DNA of 64,000 nucleotides, from contig NC_061789.1 of NCBI RefSeq assembly GCF_022458985.1, forward strand, positions 15,656,357 to 15,720,356, in the 5' to 3' direction. Made by a program: the position numbers and the translations under genes. The notes beneath the pieces are model-generated. The model saw only the letters and a program-made list of their open reading frames with translations. It made no database searches and was not told the DNA's origin. Positions 46,072 to 58,155 of the stretch are shown piece by piece; positions within the stretch are counted from its first letter, which is position 1; each line of letters begins with the position of its first letter. The stretch is from Mugil cephalus (taxonomy: Eukaryota; Chordata; Actinopteri; Mugiliformes; Mugilidae).

Positions 46072-46990
46072 GGTTGCTTGGAGTTTTCAGGTACCGAGAG
46101 AAAGTATTGATCAGAAATGGTGCCCAAGTGGATTTGTAACGGCGCCTTTATGTTAAACCAAACGGCACCACGCCCAAATATCAAATCCAAGCCACATGCC
46201 TGATAAAGAAACAGCAAGACGTAGTCATTGCCATTTCTTTTTTGATAAAACATACCACTCCCTATATTCACGTAGGTGCTGCGTAATTGATCGTTATTTA
46301 CTTGATAGTCCGTCTTGTTACGAGCCAGCAAAATAGTTTACCCAAGTTTACCCCAAGTGATCATAAGGACTTTTAACGGATTATTAAATGAAAGTAATTA
46401 CATAGAGGCAATAAATCACCGTTACAATTTTGACTTTTTCATGAAAATCACACTCATCACGATGTAAGGAAAATTATATCTACATTCTTCGCATTTTTCT
46501 TTCTCTTTTTTTTTGTTTTACATTTTTTTTTTTTCCTTATTCGAAAACAATTCTTAATGCGTCTTCACATATTCGGTCTTTAGTTTAGTGGGTATATTAT
46601 ACAATTTCTTAAACACCAATGACTTTGCGTTCCTGGTCCATCTATTGTTGCTGCCAATCCAATACAGTTCAGGAACAGCACACATTGTAACATAAACAGA
46701 AATATATCCTAACAAGTCCACACGTCCCACATGGCCTTATCTAAACTTTCAATTTACGAACCAAATAACGTCACAGAGTCACACCGTTGCCAAATTACGG
46801 ACGCATTGCATGAACGTCATTATCATGATCGTGCCTCCTGTCCAATCGGTTGCTCCCTCGGCCGGGGGACGGAGGATGCAGTGGTGAATAAAAACGTGGG
46901 ATGTCAAACATCAGAACTCAAAAAGAAAGACTTGTCTTCGGAGGAACTTGTTTGACAGTAATCTGAGACTCAGACTTTCCCATCGTCACC
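46072..46990. promoter_or_regulatory. Divergent alpha/beta globin promoter region
   Basis: For the minus-strand alpha, a TATA-like CATAAAG lies at about 46146-46152. Upstream of it is a CACCC-type module (plus strand ACCAAACGGCACCACGCCC) that is also found at the other two minus-strand alphas. For the plus-strand beta there are a CCAAT box at 46842-46846 and AATAAAAAC at 46888-46896, about 100 bases before the ATG. AACGTCAT near 46813 is a half CRE-like motif shared with the pseudogene promoter. Function is inferred from position. Confidence 0.6.
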
Positions 46991-47741
46991 ATGGTCGAGT
47001 GGACAGACGCCGAGCGCACCGCCATCACAACCCTGTGGTCCAAAATTGACGTGGGTGAAATCGGACCCCAGGCTCTAGCCAGGTAATTTGTCAACTAATT
47101 CGGATTCAAATACTCGTTTATGTGTGATGTCCGGGGTTAATGTAATATAGCATATCTTTCATAGTATGGTTAGACGCCGTTGTTTTACCACTTGTACTTT
47201 TGTGAAATCTTGTTTGTGGTTTCCCGTCTTTTCAGGCTTCTGATCGTGTATCCCTGGACTCAGAGACACTTTGCGTCTTTTGGCAACTTGTCCACCACCG
47301 CTGACATCTTTGGAAACCCTAAGGTGGCCCAGCACGGCAAGACAGTGATGGGTGGGCTGGAAAATGCCGTGAAGAACTTGGACAACATCAAGAGTGCCTA
47401 TGCCAAGCTCAGCGTTATGCACTCTGAGAAGCTTCACGTGGATCCTGATAACTTCAGGGTAAGTCACCTCCTCTGATTGTCACCCTTCTTCTCGATGGTC
47501 TAGTGGCGCGTTTCATTCTGATCTTTTTAATCAGAGCCTTTAACGTCGCCATCATGCTGTTCAACCACTGGCTTTACTGCCATTCTTATACTTCCCTTTC
47601 TCGTTGTAGGTTCTTGCTGAAATCATCAGTGTGTGTGTTGCTGCCAAGTTTGGCCCCAGCGTCTTCACCGCTGATGTCCAGGAGGCCTGGCAGAAGTTCC
47701 TGGCTGTGGTGGTCTCTGCTCTGGGCAGACAGTACCACTAA
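46991..47741 (+). CDS. Haemoglobin beta chain 1
   Basis: Exons 46991-47082, 47236-47458 and 47610-47741; 148 residues with Met ([20 protein letters not shown]). [12 protein letters not shown] contains the contact Trp37. Distal His is in VAQHGKTVM and proximal His in [17 protein letters not shown]. The C-terminal His is kept (GRQYH). F9 is Ser and FG1 is Glu, the combination associated with Root-effect fish haemoglobins. It should pair with the alpha gene head-to-head with it. Exons 2 and 3 are nearly identical to the beta gene at 60010. A possible poly-A signal is ATTAAA at about 47830. Confidence 0.95.
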
Positions 47742-47841
47742 GGGTCTGGTAAAGGCACTCCTCCCAGAGATGTGCAACAGTCCAGCAAGTAATTAATTTA
47801 CTGCTTTGTAACTGTTGCCAAATACTTCAATTAAAAAAATG

Positions 47842-50036
47842 ACATAAAAAAAATGACTGTGTGATGATTCGTTTTTAACGTTTTTATTTTGACTTATTTT
47901 ATAAAAACAAAATATAAAGAACCTGCAAACCAACAGGCGTGACCTCAAAATCATTCAATAATAATTCAAATAGTCAATTAGAAATGTCCATCGTAGAACT
48001 GCTACGTAGGTATATTAACAAAATTAATGTTACTGGGATAAACAAGAGCAATACAACTGTCCGTTACAATAGTTCTGATGATTGATTAAATGTATGTAAA
48101 GAGGTATCATAAACAGGCTGAGGAATTAGACATTCAAGTAGAAATGGATAACTATGTAAGTCACAAAGACTGGCTGGGTTGGCGAGGCTATAGGACCACA
48201 TGAGTGTGCAGGTCTGGAGATCAGAAACACACAACTATAGGCTGGAGACACTCACAAGAAGGTGTGGGGAGGAGAGATGGAGCGAGGGGCACACAGCTGA
48301 TAACATGCTACACACAAATGCATGGATAGCAAGAGAGAGTTGAAAGTGGAGGAGTGTCAGCATATCAGTAGCCTAAAGCTAGCAACATAACTAACGGAGG
48401 CACCCTCAGCTTTATCAAAAAGGAAGGTTTTAAGCCCTGACCTTAAAATTAGAGAGGGTACCTTCCTCTCAAAATAAATCTGGGACCCAATTCCACAGGA
48501 GAGGGGCCAGGTTCAAACTCTAGGTACAACAACTAAGTCACTACTTTGAGAGTAAAGTAATCTCTTTAGGTTGATGTGGTACTATGGAGTCTTAAGATGG
48601 AGCTAGGCCTTCCTCCATTCCAGTGAAGAAAGGTAGCAACTGGGGTAAAACAACCTCTCTCGATAAACCCTTGCTAAGTTTGAATCACTTTGATGAAGCC
48701 TTTTAGAGAACTTTGTGGACAGTCTGAGAATTTATGCATCACCAATGGCATCACAGTGTTTCAACATAGTAAGAAAGACTATATTAGTGACAAGTCTGAG
48801 AAGTTTCTTGATACATGTATTAATGACTGTGTAATTTTATTCAGTGCTTTACTTTGTTTTGACAATATTGACTCGTTGACAGATGAAGTCTGTTTTTTTT
48901 GTCGATATATAACTCTAGGATTAAAGATATTAGAATAATTCAGTTAAAGTCATGTTTAAACAATAAAATCTTTATGTTGTTTCGGCTTTGTAGATCAATA
49001 GCTGGGATCATTCACATCTCCATATATTGTCTAATGTTAAAATATAACCATCAGATAATAATAAATACAAATATAGTCTTGACAGAACCTGTGGAATCTC
49101 TCCATACAATTATCTTAACCAGTCGTTGATGACATGGACAAACTGGGAATCTGTCTGAATTTCTGTACCGTCATGAACAAACCATTCTTTAATTGTCACA
49201 TAACAGATTAGCAGCATTTTTTCTCCAAAATTTGAGCGATAAAAGGAAGGTTGGATGTTGGTTTATAGTTGGCTTAGACATCTGGCTATATATTTCTTTT
49301 TAGTAAAGGTTTAATTACAGGACCTTATCACGTAGCCTGTTTATAAAGGTTAATGAAATACAATGTCTTATCTTTTCATCAGAAACATCCTCTCTTATAG
49401 TGGTCATTTTTACTTTACACCTGCGTGCTATATTCAGAGTTGTTGTTCTGTAATCAGTCATTAAGTATCACACGGTTCCTGATTCATCAAAACACAGATT
49501 GCGTTTCACTTCTCACCGTGAAATTACTGGAAGTTCGCTGGAAAATCAGCTGCAACTAAAAATGGCTGACATCACCTAAACGCGACTGCACTGCCGACCT
49601 AAAAAACCTTTGTCATAAAAACGTCATCTTATTATCAGCATACAGACCGCATCCTTTCAGTTCCATCCAAAGACAATTAAGGTCCCATCAAAACTGAAGC
49701 GACGGCAATCGTTTATTTTTTTCATTTTTCTTTTGCTTTTAATAAAAGTTTAGCGCCGTCAGGTTGTTTGAGGCCACGAAATAAACGCCCATTTCTGGTA
49801 CGTGGATCATTTATTTGGGCGGGGAATGTCTGAATATTCAGATAATGAAAGTATTGCTTAATCTGACTTCAACAGCTGCAAGTAGCCCGGCAACAGAACC
49901 GAAGAGAAGTATTTTGTGTCGAGTCATTTTGAGAGCATCTCTGGGCATTTCCTCTGTGTTTATACAAGTTAGATATTGACTCTCTTCCAGCTGTAGGCGA
50001 CAATAGATCGAGTTTAAAGTAATTCTTTGATGAATT
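47842..50036. other. Spacer with dispersed repeat
   Basis: No gene was recognised between the two beta genes. Apart from the dispersed repeat at about 48396-48680, it is AT-rich unique-looking DNA. Just upstream of the next beta is GGGCGGGGAATG (49818) and a GATA-containing stretch. Confidence 0.4.
48396..48680. repeat. Degenerate dispersed teleost repeat, unclassified
   Basis: AAGGAAGGTTTTAAGCCCTG, ACCTTAAAATTAGAGAGGGT and GGTACTATGGAGTCTTAAGA are phrases I recognise from an abundant percomorph repeat. The copy is short and non-coding. The class cannot be told from this fragment. Confidence 0.4.
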
Positions 50037-50042
50037 TATAAA
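50037..50042 (+). promoter_or_regulatory. TATA box of divergent beta globin
   Basis: TATAAA lies 71 bases before the ATG at 50113. It differs from the AATAAAA type used by the standard beta at 46991. Confidence 0.5.
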
Positions 50043-50112
50043 CCTCGTCGCTTCTGGGTTTATTTTTTTTTGGCGTGGAGGGAAACCAAGAGAAAAGCTG
50101 ACCATACACGTC

Positions 50113-51583
50113 ATGGTAAAGTGGACGGACAAGGAGCGCAGCACTATCAGGGCTGTTTGGGAAAAAGTTGATATTGATGAGATTGGACCACAAGTTTTGG
50201 CAAGGTAGAGGATTTTTAACTTTTCACTTTACAGGATCACGATAAAGCCTATTTAAGGGAAGACTGTTGAAATCTAAGAGGCCTGGTTGGCCGGTTTTAT
50301 TGTTTAACCATCTGTCATCATTTAACCGTTTACTGGCTACTTTGAAAATAAAAATAAATAAAATGCGGATCAATAAATGCAAATCCTGTTCGCCCTCCAC
50401 TTATAAGACATTGTATAAGTTATGACACGTTTTTTCAAAAGTTAAAAAGAATTCCATCAAAATAAAAAAAAAAAATACTTAAAAGAAAAAAATACAGTAT
50501 TATATGGAGGTAATCTTTATTTTCTTCTAGCGTTTTAGACATTTATAGTGTGACAAGGTTTTTGTAAGATGCTTAAATGTTAATTTGTTGCCATAAGGCA
50601 ACTTTAAGCAAATATGGCAAAAGTGAAATATGTTCATTTGGCAGAACAGTGTGTAACTGACTCACAGAATACTTTCAGACTAGAAACGTTTATAACATTA
50701 AACAAATGTATTAATTTTCTCTGTAATTTGTCATTTAAGAGGTAAAAAAATAAAAGGTGACATAGTCCATATATTACAGTAATTGATGCTACCCCATATG
50801 AGGATTTTTAAGTATTAATACATATAATTACTTATATATTAAGTATATTTGATATGTTTCGGTAATAATTAATGCAACAGAGGGGTGAAAGTGTTTTTCA
50901 GCACAATAGTTAGAAGCCGAACATCTCTGTGTTTGATATTCGACCACTTAAGCACCAGACACTGACCTTTGTAAGTCATTATAGTCGAGCATAGTTCAGG
51001 TTCTCATTTGAATTGAGAACTGTTTGAATGGTGTGGAGTAGTTCAGATTTACCGTTTGGTTCAAAGAAGTTTGAGTAACATATAATTTTAAACAAAAACT
51101 AAACCGCCACGCCTCTTACATTGACAGAGTTTTGATTGTCTACCCTTGGACCGAGAGATACTTTGGTACTTTTGGAGACATCTTCACTGTCACTGCTGTT
51201 CTGCAAAACCCTAAAGTAGCCGCCCATGGCAAAGTGGTGCTGAAAGCACTGGACCAAGCAGTAAAGGACATGGACAACATCAAGCACACCTATGCTGACC
51301 TCAGCAGGTTGCACTACGAAAGCCTCAGCGTGGATCCTGATTGCTTCAGAGTAGGTTCAGAGTAACTGACCCCTAAGGGAATAAATAAATGTTTTCATGA
51401 TGTTTTATTCGGGCAGACAGACTGGACTCATGGTGTTTTTGTTTTTGTCTGCAGCTGTTAGCCGACTGCCTCACCATCACTGTCGCCTGCAAACTCAAGT
51501 CCGGCCTGAACCCTCAGATCCAAGCTACCTGGCAGAAGTTTCTGTCCGCTGTGGTCGATGCGATGAGCAGTCAGTATTACTGA
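50113..51583 (+). CDS. Divergent haemoglobin beta-type chain
   Basis: Exons 50113-50204, 51128-51350 and 51455-51583; 147 residues with Met (MVKWTDKERSTIRAVWEKVD). VLIVYPWTERYF keeps Trp37. Distal His (VAAHGKVVL) and proximal His (LSRLHYESLSVDPDCFR) are intact, so haem binding is expected. By human beta numbering it has Tyr93, Ser97, Cys102 and a C-terminal Tyr-Tyr (SSQYY) instead of Tyr-His146. These are switch, contact and Bohr positions. Intron 1 is 923 bases, six-fold longer than in the other betas of the window. Frame and splice sites are intact, so it is probably expressed, perhaps at an early stage. A myoglobin or neuroglobin identity is excluded by the beta-type YPWT region and intron positions. 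Confidence 0.92.
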
Positions 51584-52417
51584 AGAGTGCAACAAACCCA
51601 GATGGAGAAAAATATGTTTATGCGTGTTTGTCCTATCTTGGTATCTCTTTAATATATTTTGTAATTGACATATGAGATTGAATTTGGCTTTAACCCCCCA
51701 CACCCACCCCCTTCCCCCACCTCAGGTCCGTAAGGGGGCTACAAATTAAACTAGTGTAAGATTTTTACATAATTCTCGTGGTTTATTTAGTATAAATTGC
51801 AGCAATGGCTAAATATAGGGGAGTTCAGGACATTTCACTGATGGGGTTACACGTGTATGTGTGCCTTAGGAATGCACTTTTTAAACACAAAGTACGCAGT
51901 AGTTTATTTAGTTTCTAAGATCTATTTGCTATTTTATTTGATAAGATATATATGCTGTCCTTTAATAAATATTATGTCCCATAAAGTTGTCACATTTTTT
52001 GTAAACTCTGCAAGTGCAGTTGCAGTTAAGAGGAAGAAACAAAAAGACATGTTGGAAATTAAACTTTAATAGTCTTCAGGGGGATATGGGTCACAGTTAC
52101 ACAGCTAAAAACAACTCATTGACAAACACTGGTAATTTGTACCGAGGCAGACATTTCATTTTCTATAAGAATCACAGCAGATCACTCAAAACATAGTACA
52201 CATGCGTGTTATCTGCACCTTGCGCCCCTGATTGATGCTGCCATCTAGCGGTCACTGTTGCCGCAGACACGGGCAGGGGCGTAACAGGACCTCGGATAGT
52301 TCCCTTGTGACTGCTCGATATGAATAATAACAAAATGATAAAGAAAAATGAATGTAAGAATAATAGCGGCAGCAAAATGCATAAAACAAACAAACATGGT
52401 AATTCAGCCATTGTATG
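51584..52417. other. Spacer after divergent beta
   Basis: A C-rich stretch (51692-51724) is followed by AT-rich DNA. No gene was recognised. Confidence 0.4.
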
Positions 52418-52913
52418 CCGATCAGACATAACATTATGACCACCTTCCTAATATTGTGTAGGTCTGCCTTGGCCCTCCAAAACAGTTATGACTCACCAGA
52501 GAATGGACATGGGCCTTCTGATGGTGTCCTGTGGCTACAGAATGTGGTTAGTGATGGACCTTTGGGTGCTATGGGTTGAGGGGAGGGACCTCTGTGTATC
52601 AGGCTTGTTCCGGTGCACCCTACAGATACTTGATCAGTTTGCGATCTAGTGAATTTGGAGGCCAGGTCAACACCTTGTTCTGTTTTTCATGTTTTTTTGA
52701 GTTGATCCTTAAGCGTTTCTGAGTGTGTGCCTGTGCCAAGTTGCAACCTGCTGGGGAAGGCTTTGTGTCATTGCTATGGGGTGGGGGTGCCTGGTCTGGT
52801 CTAGGTGGGTGCTACATGTCTAATTACATTTCCCAGCAGAACATTCAACTGTCACAAGATGGTCAGTGTTATTTACTCCTCCTGTCAGTGACCATAATGT
52901 TATGCCTGATCGG
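52418..52913. mobile_element. Non-autonomous Tc1/mariner element with inverted ends
   Basis: The left end CCGATCAGACATAACATTAT and the right end ATAATGTTATGCCTGATCGG are inverted repeats with 22 of 24 bases matching over their terminal 24. The termini and interior (AGGCCAGGTCAACACCTTGT) match my recollection of a common teleost Tc1-like family whose full copies carry a transposase. This 496-bp copy has no transposase frame. A relative in inverse orientation lies at 57394. Confidence 0.75.
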
Positions 52914-55298
52914 AGTAAGTTACACATATTACATTGTGAAGTTTACTACCGCCTGTCCACTAGGAGGCGCTCCAACATTGTCAAATTCTGTTTTTTTTTG
53001 TTTTTTTTTTGTTGTTTGTTTTGTTTTGTTTTTTGTTTTTTGTTTTTTAACTCTGAAAATAAAAATTCATACAGTCAGTATTAAAAAGAAAGTTTTATAA
53101 AGTACGCTTTAAAATATTATCAGGATCATAAACCAGGAACCGTCTCTGTATATGGCACCTTCTAATCTCACCTTCCAACTTCAGCTCCTACCTCATCATT
53201 TCGGGACCGGTGCCAGTATTCAAATCACTGGTGTCTGCTGGGTTGCTGCCAGGAGCACTAACGTAACTTAGCGGAGAAATCTGACCACAACGAGGAACTA
53301 TATACTTGCTTGCTGTCATGTCATTCTCTGGGATGAGAGGCTCCACTGAGACAGGAGCAAGGTTAAAACTACTAAGTCAGTATATGAGCCGAATTGGTGC
53401 ACTGCCCCTGGAGGAGAAAGATGAAGAAACATGCGAGATCCTATGGGTTCAAGTAGCCCGTTTTAGAACACATCGAAACTCAAACTCCAGAAAACAAACA
53501 GTTGCTCTGATCATTGGTAACACGTTTTATATTTTACCTGGTAAATATGAGGTATCCATTAGACCTCGGCAGTTTCGCTCGGTACCCGTCGATTACTCAT
53601 TGGTGTTTTCTGTTTCTGATGTGACCGTGTGTCTCCTGATGTGGGGATTTTTGTATCACACCCATGTCCCTTCAGTCCCCACCCAGTTAGCTGAGCCGAG
53701 TCTGGTCGTGGGGGGCCATGGTGTAAGCATTAATCGTTCGTCGACTCAACAGTAAAGGTGAAGGTTAAAGGCTTAATATTTGATAACATAAACACTGATT
53801 TTTAAGTCCATAAATTATTAAATGTTGTTCCGAATAGTTTCTTGAAAATATTTAGAGGAAATGTTAGGTGTTCTGTTATGAGAAGAATGTGATTCTAACT
53901 CCAGTGTATCCTTGGCCATGCATGTAGATTTAAGGAATTCTTCGTTTATCTGTAGATAAATGCACATCTGTCCTCTTTCTGCATATTGTTTATATAACAT
54001 AAAAACGTCAATGGATAAATTCAGCATGCAAGACTAAGACAAGAATCTCTATTATCCCTCTCTGAAACATCCACTTTAAATATATTGTGCATAAAACTAT
54101 AAGACTTAAGTATAAAAATGGATGAAAAGAATGAAAAAATATAAGAAACTAAAAATAATCTAAGGTTTTTCCTCCACAGTCCAAAATAAACTCACTCTAG
54201 CTGCAAGGCAAGGATTGGTCAAATATTATTATATCATATATTATATGCAAACAATTTGAAGATGGACTACTTACTCACCTTAAGGTGACAGCACTAACTT
54301 TGTACGGTAGTAAATTACCAAATATAGTGTAGTCTAACGTCCATACACAAGTTCACTAGTCATCACAATGTTGAGTGTTTCCAAATATGTCGCCTTTGTG
54401 TAATTCGTCCGTAAATGAAACAATACTCACTTTGAAATTTACCTTCAATCAGCGTTGTTCAGGCTGTTCCCTATAGCATTACCAGCATGTACAGTGTGGT
54501 GGCACTGAGAAAACTGAAGGCATCGGGCCAGTTTTATTAAGTTAGTGCATTTAATGAAGTGGTTGTAACTCTGTAGCTTTTTTCTTTTTCTTTCTTGTGT
54601 TCTTTATTTCGTTTTTTTTTTCTTTTTTTTTCTTTTAGAATAAACAGCGTTAAATATCACTATAGCTTGTGCAGTTAGTTAGTGAGGCTGGTGCACTGTT
54701 CACAAAAATTATCTCGTCCCTCTCTGAGCTAATCCACCCGTTGAAGTCTAGATAAGCTTTGGCAACGAGCGTCACCACAGACGACCTCAGTTGCCATATT
54801 GGTATCAACTGATAACCACAAATTTTGGTCCAGTTAAATGCAGAACATAGATTTTAAATCAGTACCCTTCAACTGCACTTATTTTACATAAGTCTTTTTT
54901 TTTCTTTTCTTTGCAAAGTCTGCAAAGTCCAAATCAGATTTGAATATGTGCTGGAAAATAAAACAGTGTCTAGGCTAAATAAGATCAATGAAGTACAAAA
55001 GTGAGTTTCGTTTTATTCTTCCAACAGAAAACAAACAAAAATAGCGTGGATTTGTGGAAACGCTTTCGTTTGTCTGAAGTGTTTTTCTTTGAGCTTAGTG
55101 CGCATTTAAAACTGGTAACTGTCTCTCAGAAACGAGTCCATGATGCTCATTGGTCATCACTTCTATTTAATCAACTTTAAGTAAACACTTTCTGGCAGTC
55201 CTAACTTTTCTCGTGCAAAGTATTCACATCCACCATGACATACGCTTTGTGTTTATCTCACACGAGCTGCCACAGTACAAAAACGACCAACAGGCAAG
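52914..55298. other. Spacer between Tc1-type element and alpha pseudogene
   Basis: Mostly AT-rich DNA with T runs at 52990-53050 and 54595-54635. One open frame of 149 codons (53306-53755, plus) is unassigned and has no recognised domain. No globin exon was found. Confidence 0.35.
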
Positions 55299-55526
55299 AT
55301 GAGTCTCACTGCGAAAGACAAGGGCACCGTGAAGGCTTTCTGGGGTAAAGTGAGTAACGGCGGAGGGCATCGCATCAGCACTATCTGCTCCGGTGAGTAA
55401 GCAAAGACCGTGATGTCTGGAGCTGCTGAGGCTGTGAGCAAAATAGACTTAAACTTTAGCGAGGACCTTTTGAACCTCAGTGAGCTGCATGGCTTCACAC
55501 TGCGGGTCGACCCCGCTAACTTCAAG
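55299..55526 (+). pseudogene. Alpha-globin pseudogene
   Basis: It starts like an alpha chain (MSLTAKDKGTVKAFWGKV) but loses similarity after 18 codons and meets a stop. The first third of exon 2, including the haem-pocket distal His, is missing. The rest of exon 2 survives ([35 protein letters not shown]) with a good GT donor at 55527. No exon 3 could be found downstream. [12 protein letters not shown] places it with the alphas at 36438 and 39450 rather than with the minus-strand alphas. Confidence 0.85.
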
Positions 55527-55859
55527 GTACTGAGGATGACTGACACAATCTTTCTCCAACACCCCAAAAACAGCAAAAGGAAAATGACTGTGGTTTTAAT
55601 TCGACCACCAGCTACAGTTTCACTCAAAAATGTGTTTGAGTACAAACACCCAACAAAAGTGTCATCACGTAGCGCTGGAGGCTACACCAGTCTCCTCATT
55701 GTCTCGTTATTTGAGCATCATAACAATGATGTTATGGGTATACGCATCCCATGTCTATGTTGTAGGATTCTTCAAGTCTACTTTCCGGGGTGCTGAAAAC
55801 AAAGATATACAAAAAGAACGTGATGCAACAACATTTTTTTTTCGTACAGTAACCTTGTC

Positions 55860-56128
55860 TCATGCTGTTTCCTCGTCCGCTGAGGGAGGGATGTGAACTC
55901 CAACTCCCAGGAGCGTGTCTCCTCCATCTGCCCGTAGAGTCGAAAAGGCAAGCACAGGCGCACCGCGGTCCGGAAAGTCCACGAGCAGCCAGGTTTCCGC
56001 AAAACCCCAAACACTGCTCAAGACACACTCCCTCCGGGTCCCAACAAGAACACAAAGTTGTTGTTGGTCCATCTTGCTCGCCAAAGACTCCTCTTTGCCC
56101 ATGCGCTCAGATGGCACCGCCGGCTTGA
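55860..56128 (-). mobile_element. LINE remnant, endonuclease-region similarity
   Basis: In one minus-strand frame the residues VLSSVWGFAETWLLVDFPD, followed by STLRADGGDTLLGVG, resemble the ETWL...PD...RADR block of fish non-LTR retrotransposon endonucleases. The copy is a short piece with no reverse transcriptase. Assignment rests on motif memory only; the clade is not determined. Confidence 0.4.
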
Positions 56129-57393
56129 ACCTCTTTCATTTTCGCTCCTTCACGGCAACCCCGGAGCTTCTTCCGAAATTCAACGGGAAACTCAGGCCTC
56201 GTTCCGGGCATCACAGGGGACACGGGAGCAGAGCAGTTGCTCTCTGGATTACAGGAGATTAAGGACGGTCACTCCACCGACGGCCACAGTCAAACCCGAA
56301 AAGTCCAGAAAAATAAAAAATAAAAGTTGCGCGAAAAGGCAAAAACAGTCGAAAACCATGACGATTGTTTTCCGTCAAGCTGTATGTTAACAAGTGTTTC
56401 CCAGGGTCAGTGTTATAGCAATGATGTATAGGAAAACGTTGAAATACTGAAGCTGCAGCACAACAACCTCCGACATGAAACACGTCTACTAGGGTGGTGT
56501 CATTCCTGCATGTAGTATAAATAAATGCATAAATAATAAAATGAATCATTTGTGCAACTGTTCCTTTGTGGGTCAGAACATTTGTTTATTTTAAGGAACT
56601 AGTGTCCCCGTAACTCCCCAAAATAACATTGGTTGGAGTTGAACAGTGAATGAATAAAACTTCATTTTTACCTTTTTTTCCCCATCAGAGCAATTGTGGT
56701 TTATTAAAGCACACTTCAAGCCAGACATTTGGACACTAAATCACATTTTTAAATTAGGTTCACGACAGTTTCCATGATGTGGTGAGTCCCCACCCCTAGT
56801 ACCTCAGTATAAATGTCAGCTCTGAACTCTGAACTACGCATGAGCTATTTTGCTCAAAGGGTAGAGCGTCCAAAATATTGTTGCTTTTAGTAAAATTACT
56901 TTTGAAACCTAACACTGTGACCATTGTGTTTTAAAGCAGCTTGACTCAAACTCAGTTCTTCATATTAATGTAAACCTATTCCGCTTAAAGCTCACTATGG
57001 CTTAAAGTCCTGCCTAATTTTGGGCATATACCGTGGCAGAACATGACTACATGACCACAGATACTTTTCATAGAGGGCCAGGGTTAAACTTAATTTCATG
57101 ACAAAGTTGTTATTTATTACCCATTGCAAGTAGAGTCAGTTCTCATCTTATCCGCTAGGTCCAAGTCGTCTCAACTGGATTATGGCTGAATTCAGGATCT
57201 ACGTAATATATAAAATACGTAATAAATCCAATAGAGGGCACTCTCAAGTCAGAAAGCTCAATAAAAACTGGATAATAATGCAGCAGTTTGCAAACTTTCA
57301 GAAAAAAAGCAGATTTGTTGAAGTTTGCTAAACACTGCTCTGTTGCCAAGCGAGCGGTGGCAGACCAAAAACTGTTGACCTGTGACATATAAA

Positions 57394-57830
57394 CCGATCA
57401 GCCACAACATTAAAACTACTGACATTAAGTAAATGACCACCTTGTGAAAATTAAATGTTTTGTTGGAAAACCTTTGGATCTGCAACTCGAGTCGATGTTA
57501 GACATGTACCACACAGCTAGACCAGACCAGGCATCCCCGCCCCATAGCAATGACACTCCCTGAAGGCAGCACCCACTCCCAGTAGGATGCAGCCTGACAC
57601 AGACACAAAAACACGATTTAGGGACAACTCAAAAAAACAAAAAAAACAAAAAACACGAAAGACAGCACAAGGTGTTGATCTGACCTCAAAACTAACGAGA
57701 TCCCGAACGGATCAAGTATCCCCTCAACCCAAAGACCCCCATTAACAACATTCTGTTGCCAGACACCACAGGACCACAGGACCACAGGACACCCCCAGAA
57801 GCCCATTCTCTGATGAGTCACTGTTGTGCA
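57394..57830. mobile_element. Second, truncated copy of the Tc1-type element
   Basis: It begins CCGATCAGCCACAACATTAA at the left. Read in reverse, it shares the order of blocks with the element at 52418: CAGAGAATGG, GGTGTCCTGTGG, GGGTTGAGGGGA, TCAACACCTTGT, TCATTGCTATGGGG and CCTGGTCTGGTCTAG. The far terminal repeat is not recognisable. An 8-bp unit (CCACAGGA) is repeated three times at about 57768-57790. Confidence 0.65.
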
Positions 57831-57927
57831 TCACAAAATTTAGAGACTCTATTTTAAGCTAAGGTGCAAAGGACCTCGGCAGGTGTAATAAATGAACAGT
57901 TATTTCAAATAAGTTCGTTTGTAAAAA

Positions 57928-57966
<39 letters not shown>

Positions 57967-58129
57967 ATGTATCGACACACGTCTGTATTATTCTTATTAT
58001 TCCCATTCCACCTAGTAAAATTAGTCGGCTGCACGTGAAGACAAAGGAGACGAGACCAAGAACTAGAGGACATTTCATTTTTATTCGATCTATTCACCAA
58101 ACGCTCCCAGCTTTTAAAGGGACGTTGAC

Positions 58130-58135
58130 TTTATT
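58130..58135 (-). terminator. Poly-A signal of alpha globin 4
   Basis: AATAAA on the minus strand lies 21 bases after the stop codon of the alpha gene ending at 58156. Confidence 0.7.
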
Positions 58136-58155
58136 GTGAACCATTCGCTGGATTT

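Larger units (their letters stand above)
55527..58129. other. Spacer with LINE and Tc1 remnants
   Basis: Apart from the two mobile-element remnants listed separately, I see no gene. A GC-rich block (55860-56290) contrasts with its AT-rich surroundings and corresponds to the LINE remnant. A poly-A/AAAAG run lies at 57923-57966. Confidence 0.4.

Noticed and set aside
55766-55796. Possible exon 3 of the alpha pseudogene (ILQVYFPGC after an AG)
   Set aside because: The similarity to ILxxxIxVVLA is too short and lacks the FTPEVHV block; chance match.
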